Below are positions 26,014 through 37,303 of a stretch of DNA of 64,000 nucleotides, one piece after another. The notes under the pieces were generated by a model. The model saw nothing but the letters and a program-made list of their open reading frames with translations, had not been told where the DNA came from and ran no database searches. Position 1 is the first letter of the stretch; the number at the start of each line of letters is the position of its first letter. The stretch comes from DASUPK01 sp963743575 (lineage in GTDB: Bacteria > Actinomycetota > Thermoleophilia > Solirubrobacterales > 70-9). The stretch spans positions 1-64,000 of the forward strand of contig CAVUQC010000008.1 in NCBI GenBank assembly GCA_963743575.1, read 5' to 3'. The translations under genes and the position numbers were made by a program.

Positions 26014-26366
26014 AACGAGGCCATGACCTTGGCCTGCAGCTCGAGCATCTCCCCCTGGTCGCTCTCGTGGTCGAAGCCGCAGAGGTGGAGGGTGCCGTGG
26101 ATCGCCGCCTCGGTCACGTCGGTGGCCTTCTCCGGGCAGACGAAGACATCGCCGAGCTCACGCGGTCCGGTGTCGTGGGGCTGCTCGTCGATCGGGAAGG
26201 CGAGCACATCGGTCGCCTCGTCCACGCCCCGGGCCGCGTAGTTGAGCGTCCGCATCCGGCCCTTCCCGACGATCTCGACGCCAAGATGGCCGTCGTCGAC
26301 CCCCGCCGCGTGCAGGGCGGCCCCGACGGCGCGGCGCAGATTGCCCGGGACGTCGGAGAGATCGAT
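26010..26366 (-). CDS. ybeY: Endoribonuclease YbeY (start uncertain)
   Basis: rRNA maturation RNase. The conserved metal motif is clear (AAIHGTLHLCGFDHESDQGEM), as are RMRTLNYAARGVDEATDVLAFPID and ELGDVFVCPEKA. The family N-terminus begins at ADIDLSDVPGNLRRAV, right at the phoH stop, but there is no ATG, GTG or TTG there; the first in-frame candidate upstream is a TTG at 26597 deep inside phoH. I give an ATC at 26366 as placeholder start. The gene sits between phoH and era, its usual place. Confidence 0.85.
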   Translation of the reverse strand: MDLSDVPGNLRRAVGAALHAAGVDDGHLGVEIVGKGRMRTLNYAARGVDEATDVLAFPIDEQPHDTGPRELGDVFVCPEKATDVTEAAIHGTLHLCGFDHESDQGEMLELQAKVMASL

Positions 26367-26367
26367 G

Positions 26368-27332
<965 letters not shown>

Positions 27333-27333
<1 letters not shown>

Positions 27334-27764
27334 TAAGAGCTGAGCTGCTCCTTCACAGCGGCGCTGACCCGCTTGCCGTCGGCTCTTCCGCCGACCTTAG
27401 GCATCAGCACCTTCATCACGGCCCCCATGTCCTTGGGCTCGGTGGCGCCGGACTCCTCAACCGCGCTCTCGACCAGCTCGGAGAGCTCCTCGTCCGAGAG
27501 CTGCTCGGGCAGGTAGCCCTCGATCAGCTTCGCCTCTGCCTCCTCGGCCTCGGCCTGCTCCGTCCTGTCACCCTCCTTGAGCGCCTCGGCCGCGTCCAGC
27601 CGCCTCTTGCGCTCTCGCTGGAGCGCCGCGACCTCGTCTCCCTTGCCCTCCTTCTGCTCGGCCTGGAGGGCGTTGACGAGCATGCGCAGCTGGCCGACGC
27701 GCTGCTTCTCGCCGGCCTTCATCGCCGTCTTCACGTCCTCCTGGACCTGCTCGAGGATGGTCAT
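27333..27764 (-). CDS. GatB/YqeY domain-containing protein
   Basis: 143 residues. The YqeY domain is related to the tRNA-binding tail of GatB. Motifs: MTILEQVQEDVKTAMKAGEK, LRMLVNALQ, AKLIEGYLPEQLSDEELSELV, and PKDMGAVMKVLMPKVGGRADGKRVSA. Cytosolic; probable tRNA-related role, not defined. TACGCT lies 7 nt before the ATG. Confidence 0.9.
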
Positions 27765-27767
27765 GGG

Positions 27768-28217
27768 CTAAAGCGTAGTTCCTCCCGATGCGGCGCCATT
27801 CGTCTCGAGCCCCGCGGCTCGGAGGACGAGCGTGAGCGAGGCCTCGGGACCGGGCCATGCATTCCGGACCAGGTCGATGCCCCCACCGTGGACAACGAGT
27901 CGGAGAGCGAGCCCAAGGACAACAGCGTCGTCGAGCTGGCCGATCCCGGGGAGGAAATCCGGGACGAGGTCGATCGGCAGGGCCAGGTAGCCGAGGGCAA
28001 TGAAGAGGGCCGCTCTCCTCGGTCCGGAAATGCGGCGGTCTCGCGCGAGGCGGGAGATCAGGACGAGGCAGTCTGGGATGAATCCCGCCAGGGCTCGGGC
28101 GTCCTCGCGGCGGCCGGCGGCGATCAGGGCCGCTACCGCGACGACGTACGAACCCAGGGCAATGAGGAGGAGGCCCCAGGGAAGGAAAGGGACGTCCTCG
28201 GGCCTGAGATCCGCCAT
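27768..28217 (-). CDS. YkvA/DUF1232 family membrane protein
   Basis: 149 residues. An N-terminal helix (WGLLLIALGSYVVAVAALIAA), then the DUF1232 core RRAALFIALGYLALPIDLVPDFLPGIGQLDDAVVLGLALRLVV, whose PIDLVPDFLPxxGxLDD signature is diagnostic. Function of the family is unknown. Sits between murI and yqeY; a long hairpin separates it from murI. Confidence 0.88.
   Translation of the reverse strand: MADLRPEDVPFLPWGLLLIALGSYVVAVAALIAAGRREDARALAGFIPDCLVLISRLARDRRISGPRRAALFIALGYLALPIDLVPDFLPGIGQLDDAVVLGLALRLVVHGGGIDLVRNAWPGPEASLTLVLRAAGLETNGAASGGTTL
27772..27777 (-). promoter_or_regulatory. TACGCT -10 hexamer of yqeY
   Basis: TANNNT 7 nt before ATG 27764, no Shine-Dalgarno. It lies within the last codons of the YkvA-like gene. 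Confidence 0.45.
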
Positions 28218-28229
28218 CAGACCTCGATT

Positions 28230-28265
28230 GCAGCCTTATGGGGCCTATAGCCCCCTAAAGGCTGC
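28230..28265 (-). terminator. Two-tier hairpin between murI and the YkvA-like gene
   Basis: Outer stem GCAGCCTT/AAGGCTGC (8 bp), short internal loop, inner stem GGGGC/GCCCC, loop CTATA. It begins 7 bp beyond the murI stop. No U-run follows, so a terminator role is probable but not certain. Confidence 0.55.
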
Positions 28266-28272
28266 AAACGGC

Positions 28273-29100
28273 TCATGGGAGGTCGACACGCTCGACGTCG
28301 CCGAGCGGCATCTGGAGGAATCGGGTCCCGAGGTCGCGGAAGGCATCCGCGTCCCCCGTGCAGAGAAATCGATAGGTCCCCTCTTCATTGCCGCCTTTCT
28401 CGAGCCCGGCCTCCGCCAGCACCCGCTGCGCGGTCCCAGCGATCGCGTGTCCGGCCGTCACCAGCCGCACGTCCCGCCCGAGGGTTCGCTGCAGCATCGG
28501 CGCGACCAGCGGATAGTGCGTGCAGCCGAGGATCACCGTGTCCACCTCGGCCCGCTTCAGCGGCTCGCAATACGAGCGCACCATCTCGACGACGCTCTCC
28601 GAGAACGGGAACCCGCGCTGGATCACCGCGGCAAGGTCGGGTGCTTCGACCTCGGTGACCGTCAACTTGCGGTGCTGTTCGGAGAGTGCCCGCAGGTAGG
28701 AGCCACTCCGCACCGTCGCCGGCGTCGCGAGAACCCCGACGTTGCCTGACTGGGTGAGCGCACCGGCGATCTCCGACTCGGGCCGGATCACGGCGACCAC
28801 CTCCACCCCGGCCTCGGCCGCGATCTCCCTCGCAACCTCCCGGCCGGCCGAGGCGGCGGAGTTGCAGGCGATCACCAGCAGCTTGGCCCCGCGGTCGAGC
28901 AGGAACCGGGTGATCTGCGCGACGTGATCGCGGAGCTCAGCGTTGGTTTGAGCACCGTACGGAAAGCGCGCGTCGTCCCCCAGATAGACGTAGTCCTCCT
29001 CCGGCAGCGAGACGAGGCACTCGTGGAGGACCGTGAGCCCGCCCACGCCTGAGTCGAAGACGGCGATCGGCAGACCCGCCCTGGAGTCGGCGGCATCCAT
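28273..29100 (-). CDS. murI: Glutamate racemase
   Basis: 275 residues. Makes D-glutamate for peptidoglycan. The two catalytic cysteines are in LLVIACNSAASA and VILGCTHYPLVAPML; AVFDSGVGGLTVLHE holds the catalytic Asp, and YLGDDARFPYG is the conserved PYG segment. Divergent from the hypothetical gene at 29169. Confidence 0.95.
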   Translation of the reverse strand: MDAADSRAGLPIAVFDSGVGGLTVLHECLVSLPEEDYVYLGDDARFPYGAQTNAELRDHVAQITRFLLDRGAKLLVIACNSAASAGREVAREIAAEAGVEVVAVIRPESEIAGALTQSGNVGVLATPATVRSGSYLRALSEQHRKLTVTEVEAPDLAAVIQRGFPFSESVVEMVRSYCEPLKRAEVDTVILGCTHYPLVAPMLQRTLGRDVRLVTAGHAIAGTAQRVLAEAGLEKGGNEEGTYRFLCTGDADAFRDLGTRFLQMPLGDVERVDLP

Positions 29101-29168
29101 TCTTCGTCCAAATGATGCCCTAGCGCGCTTTCTCGCCGCTCAAGGACGCCCAAGGACGATCCGACAAA

Positions 29169-29789
29169 GTGATCGTGGCACCCGACACCTTCAAGACCAT
29201 CGTCGGCATCCTCCTCGCCGTGCTCGTCCTGGTCGCGCTCGCACCGTGGAATTGGATCGGCGGCTCGGATGCCGCAAGCCTGCCGGGTCCGACTCAACTC
29301 CCGCCGAAGCACCTCCCCGCCGACTACCCGCCGGATCATTCTCCACCCGGTTACTACCCACCTGCGCCCTCAACGGCGGTAGGGATGACCCCAGCGTGGC
29401 GGCAGTTCGCCGCCCGGGTCGACGCGACGTGCGCGATCAGCTTCAACTACGCGCTGGTCGAGCAGGCGCAAGCCAGGGAGGCCGCAAGGTCGCAGGGCTG
29501 GAGCGCTCCCAGAGCCGAGGAGGCCGTGACCCGGGTTTGGGGACAGGAGGACGCCCGGATCCTTCGCGCGACCGCCCGGATGGGTTCTCCTCCAGTGCGG
29601 CCATTGCTGTTCGCCAGGTGGCGAGCCAATGTGAGACTTCGCAGCCGTCTCTTCTTCGAGGCGAGCCGAGCCGGGGGACTCGCGCAGGACGAAAGAGAGT
29701 CCCTGATCCTGCATCGGATCTTCCAGCTGAAGGATCGATCCGACAGGATCGGCCAGCGCTTCGGCCTTCGAATCTGCACCTCGAACTAG
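29169..29789 (+). CDS. Membrane-anchored protein with proline-rich linker
   Basis: 206 residues from GTG 29169 (GTG 29175 is an alternative). One N-terminal helix (TIVGILLAVLVLVALAPW), then a proline/tyrosine-rich linker at about 38-70 (LPADYPPDHSPPGYYPPAP), then an alpha-helical extracytoplasmic domain with a pair of cysteines (ATCAISFNYAL near 87 and the C-terminal ICTSN). No family recognised. It ends on a CTAG shared with prmA. Confidence 0.55.
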   Translation: MIVAPDTFKTIVGILLAVLVLVALAPWNWIGGSDAASLPGPTQLPPKHLPADYPPDHSPPGYYPPAPSTAVGMTPAWRQFAARVDATCAISFNYALVEQAQAREAARSQGWSAPRAEEAVTRVWGQEDARILRATARMGSPPVRPLLFARWRANVRLRSRLFFEASRAGGLAQDERESLILHRIFQLKDRSDRIGQRFGLRICTSN

Positions 29790-30610
29790 GCGTCGCGGAG
29801 AAGCAGGGCTCCCCAATCGTTCTCGACGCGGCGCGCCGACTCGGTCAGCCCCGTCGGGACGAACGCCGCGGCGACCTCGTCCATCTCCTCCTCCAGCATG
29901 CCGGAACAGACCAAGGTGTCGGGGGCCGTTCCGGCCTCGGCCAGGTGACGGGCGCAGTCGATGAGCAGGTTCCCGGTCAGATTCGCGACGACTGTGGGAG
30001 CGACCGGGGGCGGTCCCTCGCGGACATCGACGCGCTCGATCGACATCTCGACGCCGTTGGCCTCCGCGTTCGCCCGGGCGGTCTCGAGCGAGGCGAGCTC
30101 GCGGTCGCACCCGATGACCGGCGACCAGCCGAGCTTGGCGGCGGCGATCCCCAGCACGCCGCTGCCGGTGCCCCAATCGGCGATCGGGCCGGAGGCCTCA
30201 CCGGCCTCCTCCAGCTCGACCAGGAGTGCGAGAGACAGTCGGGTGGTCGGATGGCCGCCCGTGCCGAAGGCCCGGCCGGGATCGACCACCACGTCGATCA
30301 GCCCATCCTTGGGGTCCCACCAGGACGGGCGCACGCCGATCCGGCCCGAGACCTCGATCGGGCGGTGGAAGTCCACCCAGCGATCCGCCCAGTCGTCGGG
30401 GACCGAGGTGGTGGTGACATCGACCAGGCTGCCCCCGGCGGCCGCCTGGAGCTCACCCAGGTCCGGAACCTCGCCGGGCGGCCCGTAGATCGCATACTCG
30501 ACCCAGCCCGGGCCACGCTCCTCCTCGAGCCCGTTCGGGGCGAGCTCCAGCAGGCTCGCCATCACCGCCTCCGCATACTCCGGAGCGCAGCGAACGGCCA
30601 GCCGGATCAT
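29786..30610 (-). CDS. prmA: Ribosomal protein L11 methyltransferase
   Basis: 274 residues. SAM-dependent trimethylation of L11. The target/linker region VVDPGRAFGTGGHPTTRLSLALL and the SAM motif DWGTGSGVLGIAAAKLG are typical, followed by NLTGNLLIDCA (NPP-like catalytic loop replaced by NLT). Overlaps dnaJ by 4 nt, an order hrcA-dnaJ-prmA common in Gram-positive bacteria. Confidence 0.9.
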   Translation of the reverse strand: MIRLAVRCAPEYAEAVMASLLELAPNGLEEERGPGWVEYAIYGPPGEVPDLGELQAAAGGSLVDVTTTSVPDDWADRWVDFHRPIEVSGRIGVRPSWWDPKDGLIDVVVDPGRAFGTGGHPTTRLSLALLVELEEAGEASGPIADWGTGSGVLGIAAAKLGWSPVIGCDRELASLETARANAEANGVEMSIERVDVREGPPPVAPTVVANLTGNLLIDCARHLAEAGTAPDTLVCSGMLEEEMDEVAAAFVPTGLTESARRVENDWGALLLRDA

Positions 30611-31683
30611 CTCCGCTCTGAAGTCTGTCGTTGGAGCGTCTCGGCGAGGCGCTCCGCGGCCTCTCGCTGCTCATCGTCCAGGTCGGTGGGCACGACCAGC
30701 TCGAAGACCACATGCTCGTCGCCGCGCCGCCCACCGCGGAGCGGGGGCAGGCCGCGACCGCTCAGGACCGTCGTCTCGCCGTGCTGCGTCCCTGCCGGAA
30801 CCTCGACGGCCACCTCCCCGTCGAGCGTCGGGACGAAGACCTCTCCTCCGACGATCGCCGTCGCAACCGGCACCTCGGCGCGGACGATCAGCTCTGTCCC
30901 CTGGCGGGCGAACCGCTCATCCGGCTCGATCCGGATCTCCACGTAGAGGTCGCCCTGGCGCCCGCCGGCATCGCCGGCATGGCCGGCCCCGGCGATCCGC
31001 ACCCGCTGCCCGTTCTCGATTCCGGCGGGGATGTCCACCTCCCACGTCCGGGATTCCGCGATCCTGCCCGCCCCGTCGCAGCGCTCACAGGGTGTTTCCG
31101 GGATGCGCCCGTCGCCGCCGCAGCGGTCGCAGGGCATCGCCCGCACCACCTGGCCGAAGATGCTGCGACTGACCTCACGGATCTGCCCGCTCCCCTCGCA
31201 CTTCGGACAGGTCTCGATCGGGGTGCCCGGCTCGGCTCCGTTTCCGCGGCAGCGCTCGCAGACCACGACCGCATCGAAGGAGACCTCTCGCATCTGGTCC
31301 TCCAGCACGTCCTCCAGCGAGATCTCCACGGCCGCGCCGATGTCCGCGCCAGCCGCGGGGCCTCCGCCGAAGCCACCGAACGGATCACCGCCCCCGAAGA
31401 GGGAATCGAAGATGTCCTGGATGTTGCCGAAGCCGCCCCCGGGCGTGAACCCCCCGGAGCGGAGGCCGTCGTGACCGAACTGGTCATAGGTCTGCCGACG
31501 CCCCGAGTCCGAGAGCACCTCGTAGGCCTCGGCCGCCTCCTTGAACTTCTCCTCGGCCTCGGGGTCGTGCGCGTTCACATCCGGATGCAGCTCACGCGCC
31601 AGCTTCCGGAACGCCTTCTTGATCTCGCCATCGGAGGCGTTCCGCTCAACGCCCAGCACCTGGTAGTAGTCGCGCTTGGCCAT
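30607..31683 (-). CDS. dnaJ: Chaperone protein DnaJ
   Basis: 358 residues from ATG 31683 (MAKRDYYQVLG), with AGGAG upstream; the longer frame to 31752 lies inside hrcA. J domain with LARELHPDVNAHDPEAE (HPD), Gly/Phe-rich linker, four CxxCxGxG zinc repeats (CERCRGNG, CPKCEGSG, CDRCGGDG, CERCDGAG), and the C-terminal substrate-binding domains. Co-chaperone of DnaK. Follows hrcA by 10 bp, so repressor and chaperone are co-expressed. Confidence 0.95.
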   Translation of the reverse strand: MAKRDYYQVLGVERNASDGEIKKAFRKLARELHPDVNAHDPEAEEKFKEAAEAYEVLSDSGRRQTYDQFGHDGLRSGGFTPGGGFGNIQDIFDSLFGGGDPFGGFGGGPAAGADIGAAVEISLEDVLEDQMREVSFDAVVVCERCRGNGAEPGTPIETCPKCEGSGQIREVSRSIFGQVVRAMPCDRCGGDGRIPETPCERCDGAGRIAESRTWEVDIPAGIENGQRVRIAGAGHAGDAGGRQGDLYVEIRIEPDERFARQGTELIVRAEVPVATAIVGGEVFVPTLDGEVAVEVPAGTQHGETTVLSGRGLPPLRGGRRGDEHVVFELVVPTDLDDEQREAAERLAETLQRQTSERR

Positions 31684-31693
31684 TGCCCGACTC

Positions 31694-32722
31694 CTACTCG
31701 TCGTAGACCGTCTCGAAGAAGCGGGAGAGCTCGCCGGCCGCGCCCCTGACATTGGCGATCGCGGTTGCGTAGTCCATCCGCAGCGGGCCGATGATCCCGA
31801 CCGACCCGAGGTTGCGATAGCCGAGGCCGTAGTTGGCGCCGACCACGCTCACCGAGCGCAGCTCCGGCTCCGGGTTCTCGCCGCCGATCCAGACGAAGAC
31901 CGAGCGGCGGTCGAGCGCCGTCCGCAGCGCGCGCAGGACGTCAACACGGTGCTCGAGTGCGCGCATCAGCTCGTCGGCGTGGGGCAGATCCTGGAGATGC
32001 TCCTCCGAGAGGAGCCGCGCCGTGCCATCGACATAGAGAGTGTCCTCGGCCGACTCCTCGAGGTCGGTGAAGGCACTGGAGATCTCGGCGAGGAAACCGG
32101 TCTCTGCCGAGCCGAGCTCGGGATCGCGCACGCGATCGGCGGCCATGCGCGCCCCCAGTCCGAGGCCCGCGAGGCGCTCGTTGAGATAGCTCGCGGCCCA
32201 CTCGACCAGGCCGGTGTCGACCTCCTCGCCGAAGGTGAAGACGCGCTTGGTGACCCCGCCGTTGGAGGCGATCACCACGACCATCACGACCTTCGGCTGC
32301 AGGAGCAGCACCTCGATGCGATGGATCGTGGCCGTGTGCAGCGGCGGCGCCGTGACCAGCGCGACCAGGTCCGTGACCTGCGAGAGCGTCGAGGTCGTCT
32401 CCCGGATGGCGACATCGACCTCACGCCGCATGCGAGAGATTCCGAGTTCCCCCGGGACCGGCTGGGGCAGGCTGTCCTGCCGCGCCAGCAGCCGTTCCAC
32501 GTAGAAGCGATACCCCGTGTCCGTCGGGACGCGGCCCGCCGAGGTGTGCGGATGGGTGAGGAAACCCTCGTGCTCGAGGCTCGCGAGCTCCGCGCGCACG
32601 GTCGAGGCGCTCCAGTCGACGTCATCGCGGTTGGCGAGGGCGTGCGAACCGACCGGCCGCCCGTCGTCCACGTAGCGCTCGACCAGCAGCCTCAGGATCT
32701 TGCGCTGTCGCTCTGTCAGCAC
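31694..32722 (-). CDS. hrcA: Heat-inducible transcription repressor HrcA
   Basis: 342 residues from GTG 32722. N-terminal winged helix (LTERQRKILRLLVERYVDDGRPVGSHALA, STVRAELASLEHEGFLTHPHTSAGRVPTD), then the GAF-like domain, ending SVSVVGANYGLGYRNLGSVGIIGPLRMDYATAIANV. HrcA normally binds CIRCE elements. I find no CIRCE (TTAGCACTC-N9-GAGTGCTAA) in front of this gene. Confidence 0.95.
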   Translation of the reverse strand: MLTERQRKILRLLVERYVDDGRPVGSHALANRDDVDWSASTVRAELASLEHEGFLTHPHTSAGRVPTDTGYRFYVERLLARQDSLPQPVPGELGISRMRREVDVAIRETTSTLSQVTDLVALVTAPPLHTATIHRIEVLLLQPKVVMVVVIASNGGVTKRVFTFGEEVDTGLVEWAASYLNERLAGLGLGARMAADRVRDPELGSAETGFLAEISSAFTDLEESAEDTLYVDGTARLLSEEHLQDLPHADELMRALEHRVDVLRALRTALDRRSVFVWIGGENPEPELRSVSVVGANYGLGYRNLGSVGIIGPLRMDYATAIANVRGAAGELSRFFETVYDE

Positions 32723-32729
32723 AGAGGTG

Positions 32730-32735
32730 ATGATA
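32730..32735 (-). promoter_or_regulatory. TATCAT -10 hexamer of hrcA
   Basis: TANNNT 7 nt before GTG 32722 with no Shine-Dalgarno; a leaderless promoter for hrcA-dnaJ-prmA. Confidence 0.5.
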
Positions 32736-32750
32736 GGAACGCGGGGAGAG

Positions 32751-33161
32751 CTAGTCGGCGCTGAGCTCGGCCTGGGCGTTCCTGATCACCTGATTGTCGC
32801 CCTGTGCAGCGACCGTGTCGATCACGACGCGGCCGTCGGAAACTTCCCGGACGGTCCCACTCACCACCAGCTCCTGCTCGGGGAAGCCCATTCCCCTGAA
32901 CTGGACCGAGAGTCGCTTGAGCGCCCTCGGATCGCCATCCGCAATCGCGGCGTTGCCGCGAGCCACCTGGGCCATCATCCAGAGGCCGTGCAGGATGTTG
33001 CCGGGCAGGCCGACCGCCTTGGCGAACTCCGGGTCGATGTGGATCGGGTTGAAGTCGCCGGAGGCTCCCGCGTAGCGATGCGGGAGGTACTTGTCCGGAG
33101 TCACCCGGAGCTCCGGGATCGGGTCACCCTCGTTCAGGTCCTTGAGGTCGGCCACGGTCAC
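32751..33161 (-). CDS. MaoC-like hydratase subunit (HadB type)
   Basis: 136 residues from GTG 33161, which overlaps the upstream stop as GTGA. Single hot-dog domain with the hydratase motif YAGASGDFNPIHIDPEFAKAVGLPGNILHGLW, giving catalytic Asp and His. Acts on enoyl-ACP or enoyl-CoA (3-hydroxyacyl dehydration). Pairs with the upstream subunit, as HadA-HadB do in mycobacterial fatty acid synthase II; the two are presumably one heterodimer. Confidence 0.86.
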   Translation of the reverse strand: MTVADLKDLNEGDPIPELRVTPDKYLPHRYAGASGDFNPIHIDPEFAKAVGLPGNILHGLWMMAQVARGNAAIADGDPRALKRLSVQFRGMGFPEQELVVSGTVREVSDGRVVIDTVAAQGDNQVIRNAQAELSAD

Positions 33162-33598
33162 ACCCCCCTGACGATGTTGGTCCACGTCCCCTTGACGACC
33201 TGCTTGCCGTCCTGGTTCGTGGAGATGGTCTCGAAGACGTAAAAGCCCTTGCCGTCCTTCTCGTAGATCTCACGGCAGGTGGCGGTCGTCTCGATCACGT
33301 CGCCGTCGCAGACGGGCTCATCCCACTCGAACTCCTGGGAACCGTGGAGCATCGTGGCGAGGTTGATGCCGACGGCCGGGTCGAGGATCGCGGGTCCCAT
33401 CGCCCTGGCGCTGTAGACGACGCAGAACATCGGCGGAGCGACCAGCTCTCGAAACCCGGCGGACCTGGCAGCCTCGTGGTCACGGTGCACGTCGCTCCCG
33501 GCCCCGATCGCATCGGCGAACTCGCGGATCTTCTCCGCGCCGACCTCATAGGTCGCGGCCGGCCACTGCTTGCCGATGGCGTCGGTCTTCACGGGCAT
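33158..33598 (-). CDS. FAS1-like dehydratase subunit (HadA type)
   Basis: 146 residues. N-terminal-type MaoC hot-dog domain (FADAIGAGSDVHRDHEAARSAGFRELVAPPMFCVVY, FEWDEPVCDGDVIETTATCREIYEKDGKGFYVFET) lacking the catalytic Asp/His pair, as expected for the non-catalytic partner in HadAB/HadBC dimers. Translationally coupled to the catalytic subunit downstream. A TAGAAT hexamer lies 12 nt before the ATG. Confidence 0.85.
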   Translation of the reverse strand: MPVKTDAIGKQWPAATYEVGAEKIREFADAIGAGSDVHRDHEAARSAGFRELVAPPMFCVVYSARAMGPAILDPAVGINLATMLHGSQEFEWDEPVCDGDVIETTATCREIYEKDGKGFYVFETISTNQDGKQVVKGTWTNIVRGV

Positions 33599-33648
33599 CT
33601 CAGGCGCGCGATTCTAGGCAGAGGGACCCGACCCACGCGGGCCGGGGC

Positions 33649-33654
33649 TACGGT
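33649..33654 (+). promoter_or_regulatory. TACGGT -10 hexamer
   Basis: TANNNT 9 nt before GTG 33664; no Shine-Dalgarno. Confidence 0.4.
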
Positions 33655-33663
33655 ACGGAGTGC

Positions 33664-34278
33664 GTGTCTCCATTGCTGACCACCACCGACCCCGAGGGCG
33701 GACTGAGGTTCCGCGCCTTTGCGATTCCGCTGATCATCGGCCTGATCTGCGTGGCGATCGTGGCCTCGATGGCCCTCGGCGGGATCCTGGGCGCGGGAGT
33801 CGGCATCGCGGTGGGGGGCATCGCAGCCACCGCGCTGGTCTTCTTCGCTTCCCGCGCACGTCCCGATCGCAAGATCGAGGTCGCCGCGCACGCCGACGGG
33901 GGCCGGCGGGTCCTGGTTGTGGCAGCCACGGAGGCGAACGCCGAGTCCGCCCAGCGAATCGCCGATCTTGCGGGGACGCCCACGGACGTCCGCGTCGTGG
34001 TGCCCGTGCCCAGCCACCGCCTCGACCGCTGGCTCTCCGCCGAAGACAACGCCCGCCGGGAGGCGGAGGGCCTGCTGGCCCGGTCCGCCGGGGCTCTCGT
34101 TGCGGCCGGCCTGCCGGTCAGCGGCTCCGTCGGCGATCACGATCCCGCCCAGGCGCTCGAAGACGAGCTCCGCGACTTCCCGGCGGATGAGGTGGTGCTG
34201 CTGATCGCCAACGGGAAGGATCCGCTGGCCAAGGTCGAGCGGCGGCTCGGCCTTCCCCTCAGGCGAGTCCGGATCTAG
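33664..34278 (+). CDS. Two-helix membrane protein with cytosolic alpha/beta domain
   Basis: 204 residues from GTG 33664. Two adjacent hydrophobic helices (FAIPLIIGLICVAIVASMALG and ILGAGVGIAVGGIAATALVFF) are followed by a soluble domain with strand-helix alternation (RRVLVVAATEANAESAQRIADLA, VRVVVPVPS, DEVVLLIANGKDP). The soluble part resembles universal-stress-protein or receiver-like folds, but no nucleotide loop is clear. Function unknown. It ends on a shared CTAG. Confidence 0.6.
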   Translation: MSPLLTTTDPEGGLRFRAFAIPLIIGLICVAIVASMALGGILGAGVGIAVGGIAATALVFFASRARPDRKIEVAAHADGGRRVLVVAATEANAESAQRIADLAGTPTDVRVVVPVPSHRLDRWLSAEDNARREAEGLLARSAGALVAAGLPVSGSVGDHDPAQALEDELRDFPADEVVLLIANGKDPLAKVERRLGLPLRRVRI

Positions 34279-34677
34279 CTCTCCCGCTCCTTGGCCATCT
34301 CGACCGCCTCCTGCGGCGTCGGGAGCATCGCCAGGAAGTGACAGAGGCCGTCGTCGCCGACGTCGAAGAGGAAGGCGAGCTTCATGGTGAGCTCGATTCC
34401 GTCCCGGCCTCGGCCCTCCTCATGGACCGCCGTGACGACGTGCCGATCGCCGACGACGATCGTGTCCGTCACGTCATTCGAGATCTCCTGCCAGGCATCC
34501 GTCCAGGCCGTGATCCACGAGACGAAGCCGTCATGTCCGTGGAAGGTCCCGGCGTTCGCCAGCTCCGGCGAGGCGTAGACCTCGACGTCGCTCGCCAGAG
34601 CGGCCAGCATCCGGTCGACGTCGCCCGCGTTGAAGGCCTCCATGCCGGCGCGCGCCAGGCTCTCGCGCTGCCCGGCG

Positions 34678-34685
<8 letters not shown>
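34275..34685 (-). CDS. SnoaL-like / NTF2-fold protein
   Basis: 136 residues. Cone-shaped alpha+beta pattern of SnoaL-like proteins: MEAFNAGDVDRMLAALASDVEVYASPELANAGTFHGHDGFVSWITAWTDAW, then VTDTIVVGDRHVVTAVHEEGRG. Could be a small hydrolase/isomerase or a ligand-binding protein. Start ATG overlaps the lepA stop by 8 nt, so it is coupled to lepA, an unusual partner. Confidence 0.75.
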
Positions 34686-36480
<1,795 letters not shown>

Positions 36481-36513
36481 AGGGCGGATTGGAAGGGTAG
36501 GGCGCGCCGGACG

Positions 36514-36519
36514 TAGAGT
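36514..36519 (+). promoter_or_regulatory. TAGAGT -10 hexamer of the methyltransferase gene
   Basis: TANNNT 10 nt before ATG 36530, no Shine-Dalgarno. Confidence 0.35.
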
Positions 36520-36529
36520 CCGCCGCGCG

Positions 36530-37303
36530 ATGGAATGGGGTGACGGCCGATACGAGGTGATCGCCGAGCAGCTCCTGCCCGCGGCTGAGCTGGTCGTCGA
36601 TCTCGTCGGAGAGCTGGATGGCAAGACCGTGGTCGATGTCGGCTGCGGGACGGGCAACGCCGCGCTGCTCGCGGCGGAGGGCGGCGCGATCGTCACGGGG
36701 ATAGACCCCGCACGGCGGCTCCTCGACGTCGGCGCCGCGGAGGCCAAGCGGCGAGGCCTCGATGTGACCTTCGAGGTCGGCGACGCCGCCTCGATCCCGG
36801 TTCCGGACGCCAGCGCCAACCTCGTGATCTCGGTCTTCGGCGCGATGTTCGCGTCCGACGCGAAGGCGGCAGCCGCCGAGCTGGCGAGGGTGCGGGCGCC
36901 GCAGGGGCGGATCCTGCTCGCCGCCTGGGTGCCCGAAGGGCCGATCTTCCGCGCGGTCCGGCTCGGCCGCCAGATGGTTGCCGAGGTGCTCGAGCAGCCG
37001 CCCGCTTCGCCTCCGTTCCTCTGGCATGACCAGGATGCGTTGAGCGATCTGTTCGAGCCCCATGGCCTGCGTGTTTCGCTGGAGGAGCATGGGATCTCCT
37101 TCAGTGCGTCGTCCGCCGAATACTTCGCCGACCGGGAGGGTGAGAACCATCCCATGGCCGTGGCGGTCCGCCCGGCGCTCGAGGAGGCCGGCCGCGCCGA
37201 GGAGCTCCGCGCAGGGCTGCTGGAGATCTACGAGGAGGCCAACGAGGACCCGTCGGCCTTCCGCGTGACCAGCCGCTACGCGGTCGCGGATATCGCGCCG
37301 TAG
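36530..37303 (+). CDS. Class I SAM-dependent methyltransferase
   Basis: 257 residues from ATG 36530 (MEWGDGRYEVIAEQLLPAAE); the upstream extension shadows lepA. SAM motif KTVVDVGCGTGNAALLAAEGG, motif II acid in GIDPARRLLDVG, post-I VGDAASIPVPDASANLVISVFGAMFASD. UbiE/Methyltransf_11 type; substrate not readable. Its 3' end overlaps the convergent DUF5519 gene by 28 bp. Confidence 0.85.
   Translation: MEWGDGRYEVIAEQLLPAAELVVDLVGELDGKTVVDVGCGTGNAALLAAEGGAIVTGIDPARRLLDVGAAEAKRRGLDVTFEVGDAASIPVPDASANLVISVFGAMFASDAKAAAAELARVRAPQGRILLAAWVPEGPIFRAVRLGRQMVAEVLEQPPASPPFLWHDQDALSDLFEPHGLRVSLEEHGISFSASSAEYFADREGENHPMAVAVRPALEEAGRAEELRAGLLEIYEEANEDPSAFRVTSRYAVADIAP

Noticed and set aside
32723..32760. 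CIRCE element upstream of hrcA
   Set aside because: No TTAGCACTC-N9-GAGTGCTAA or close variant in the gap.
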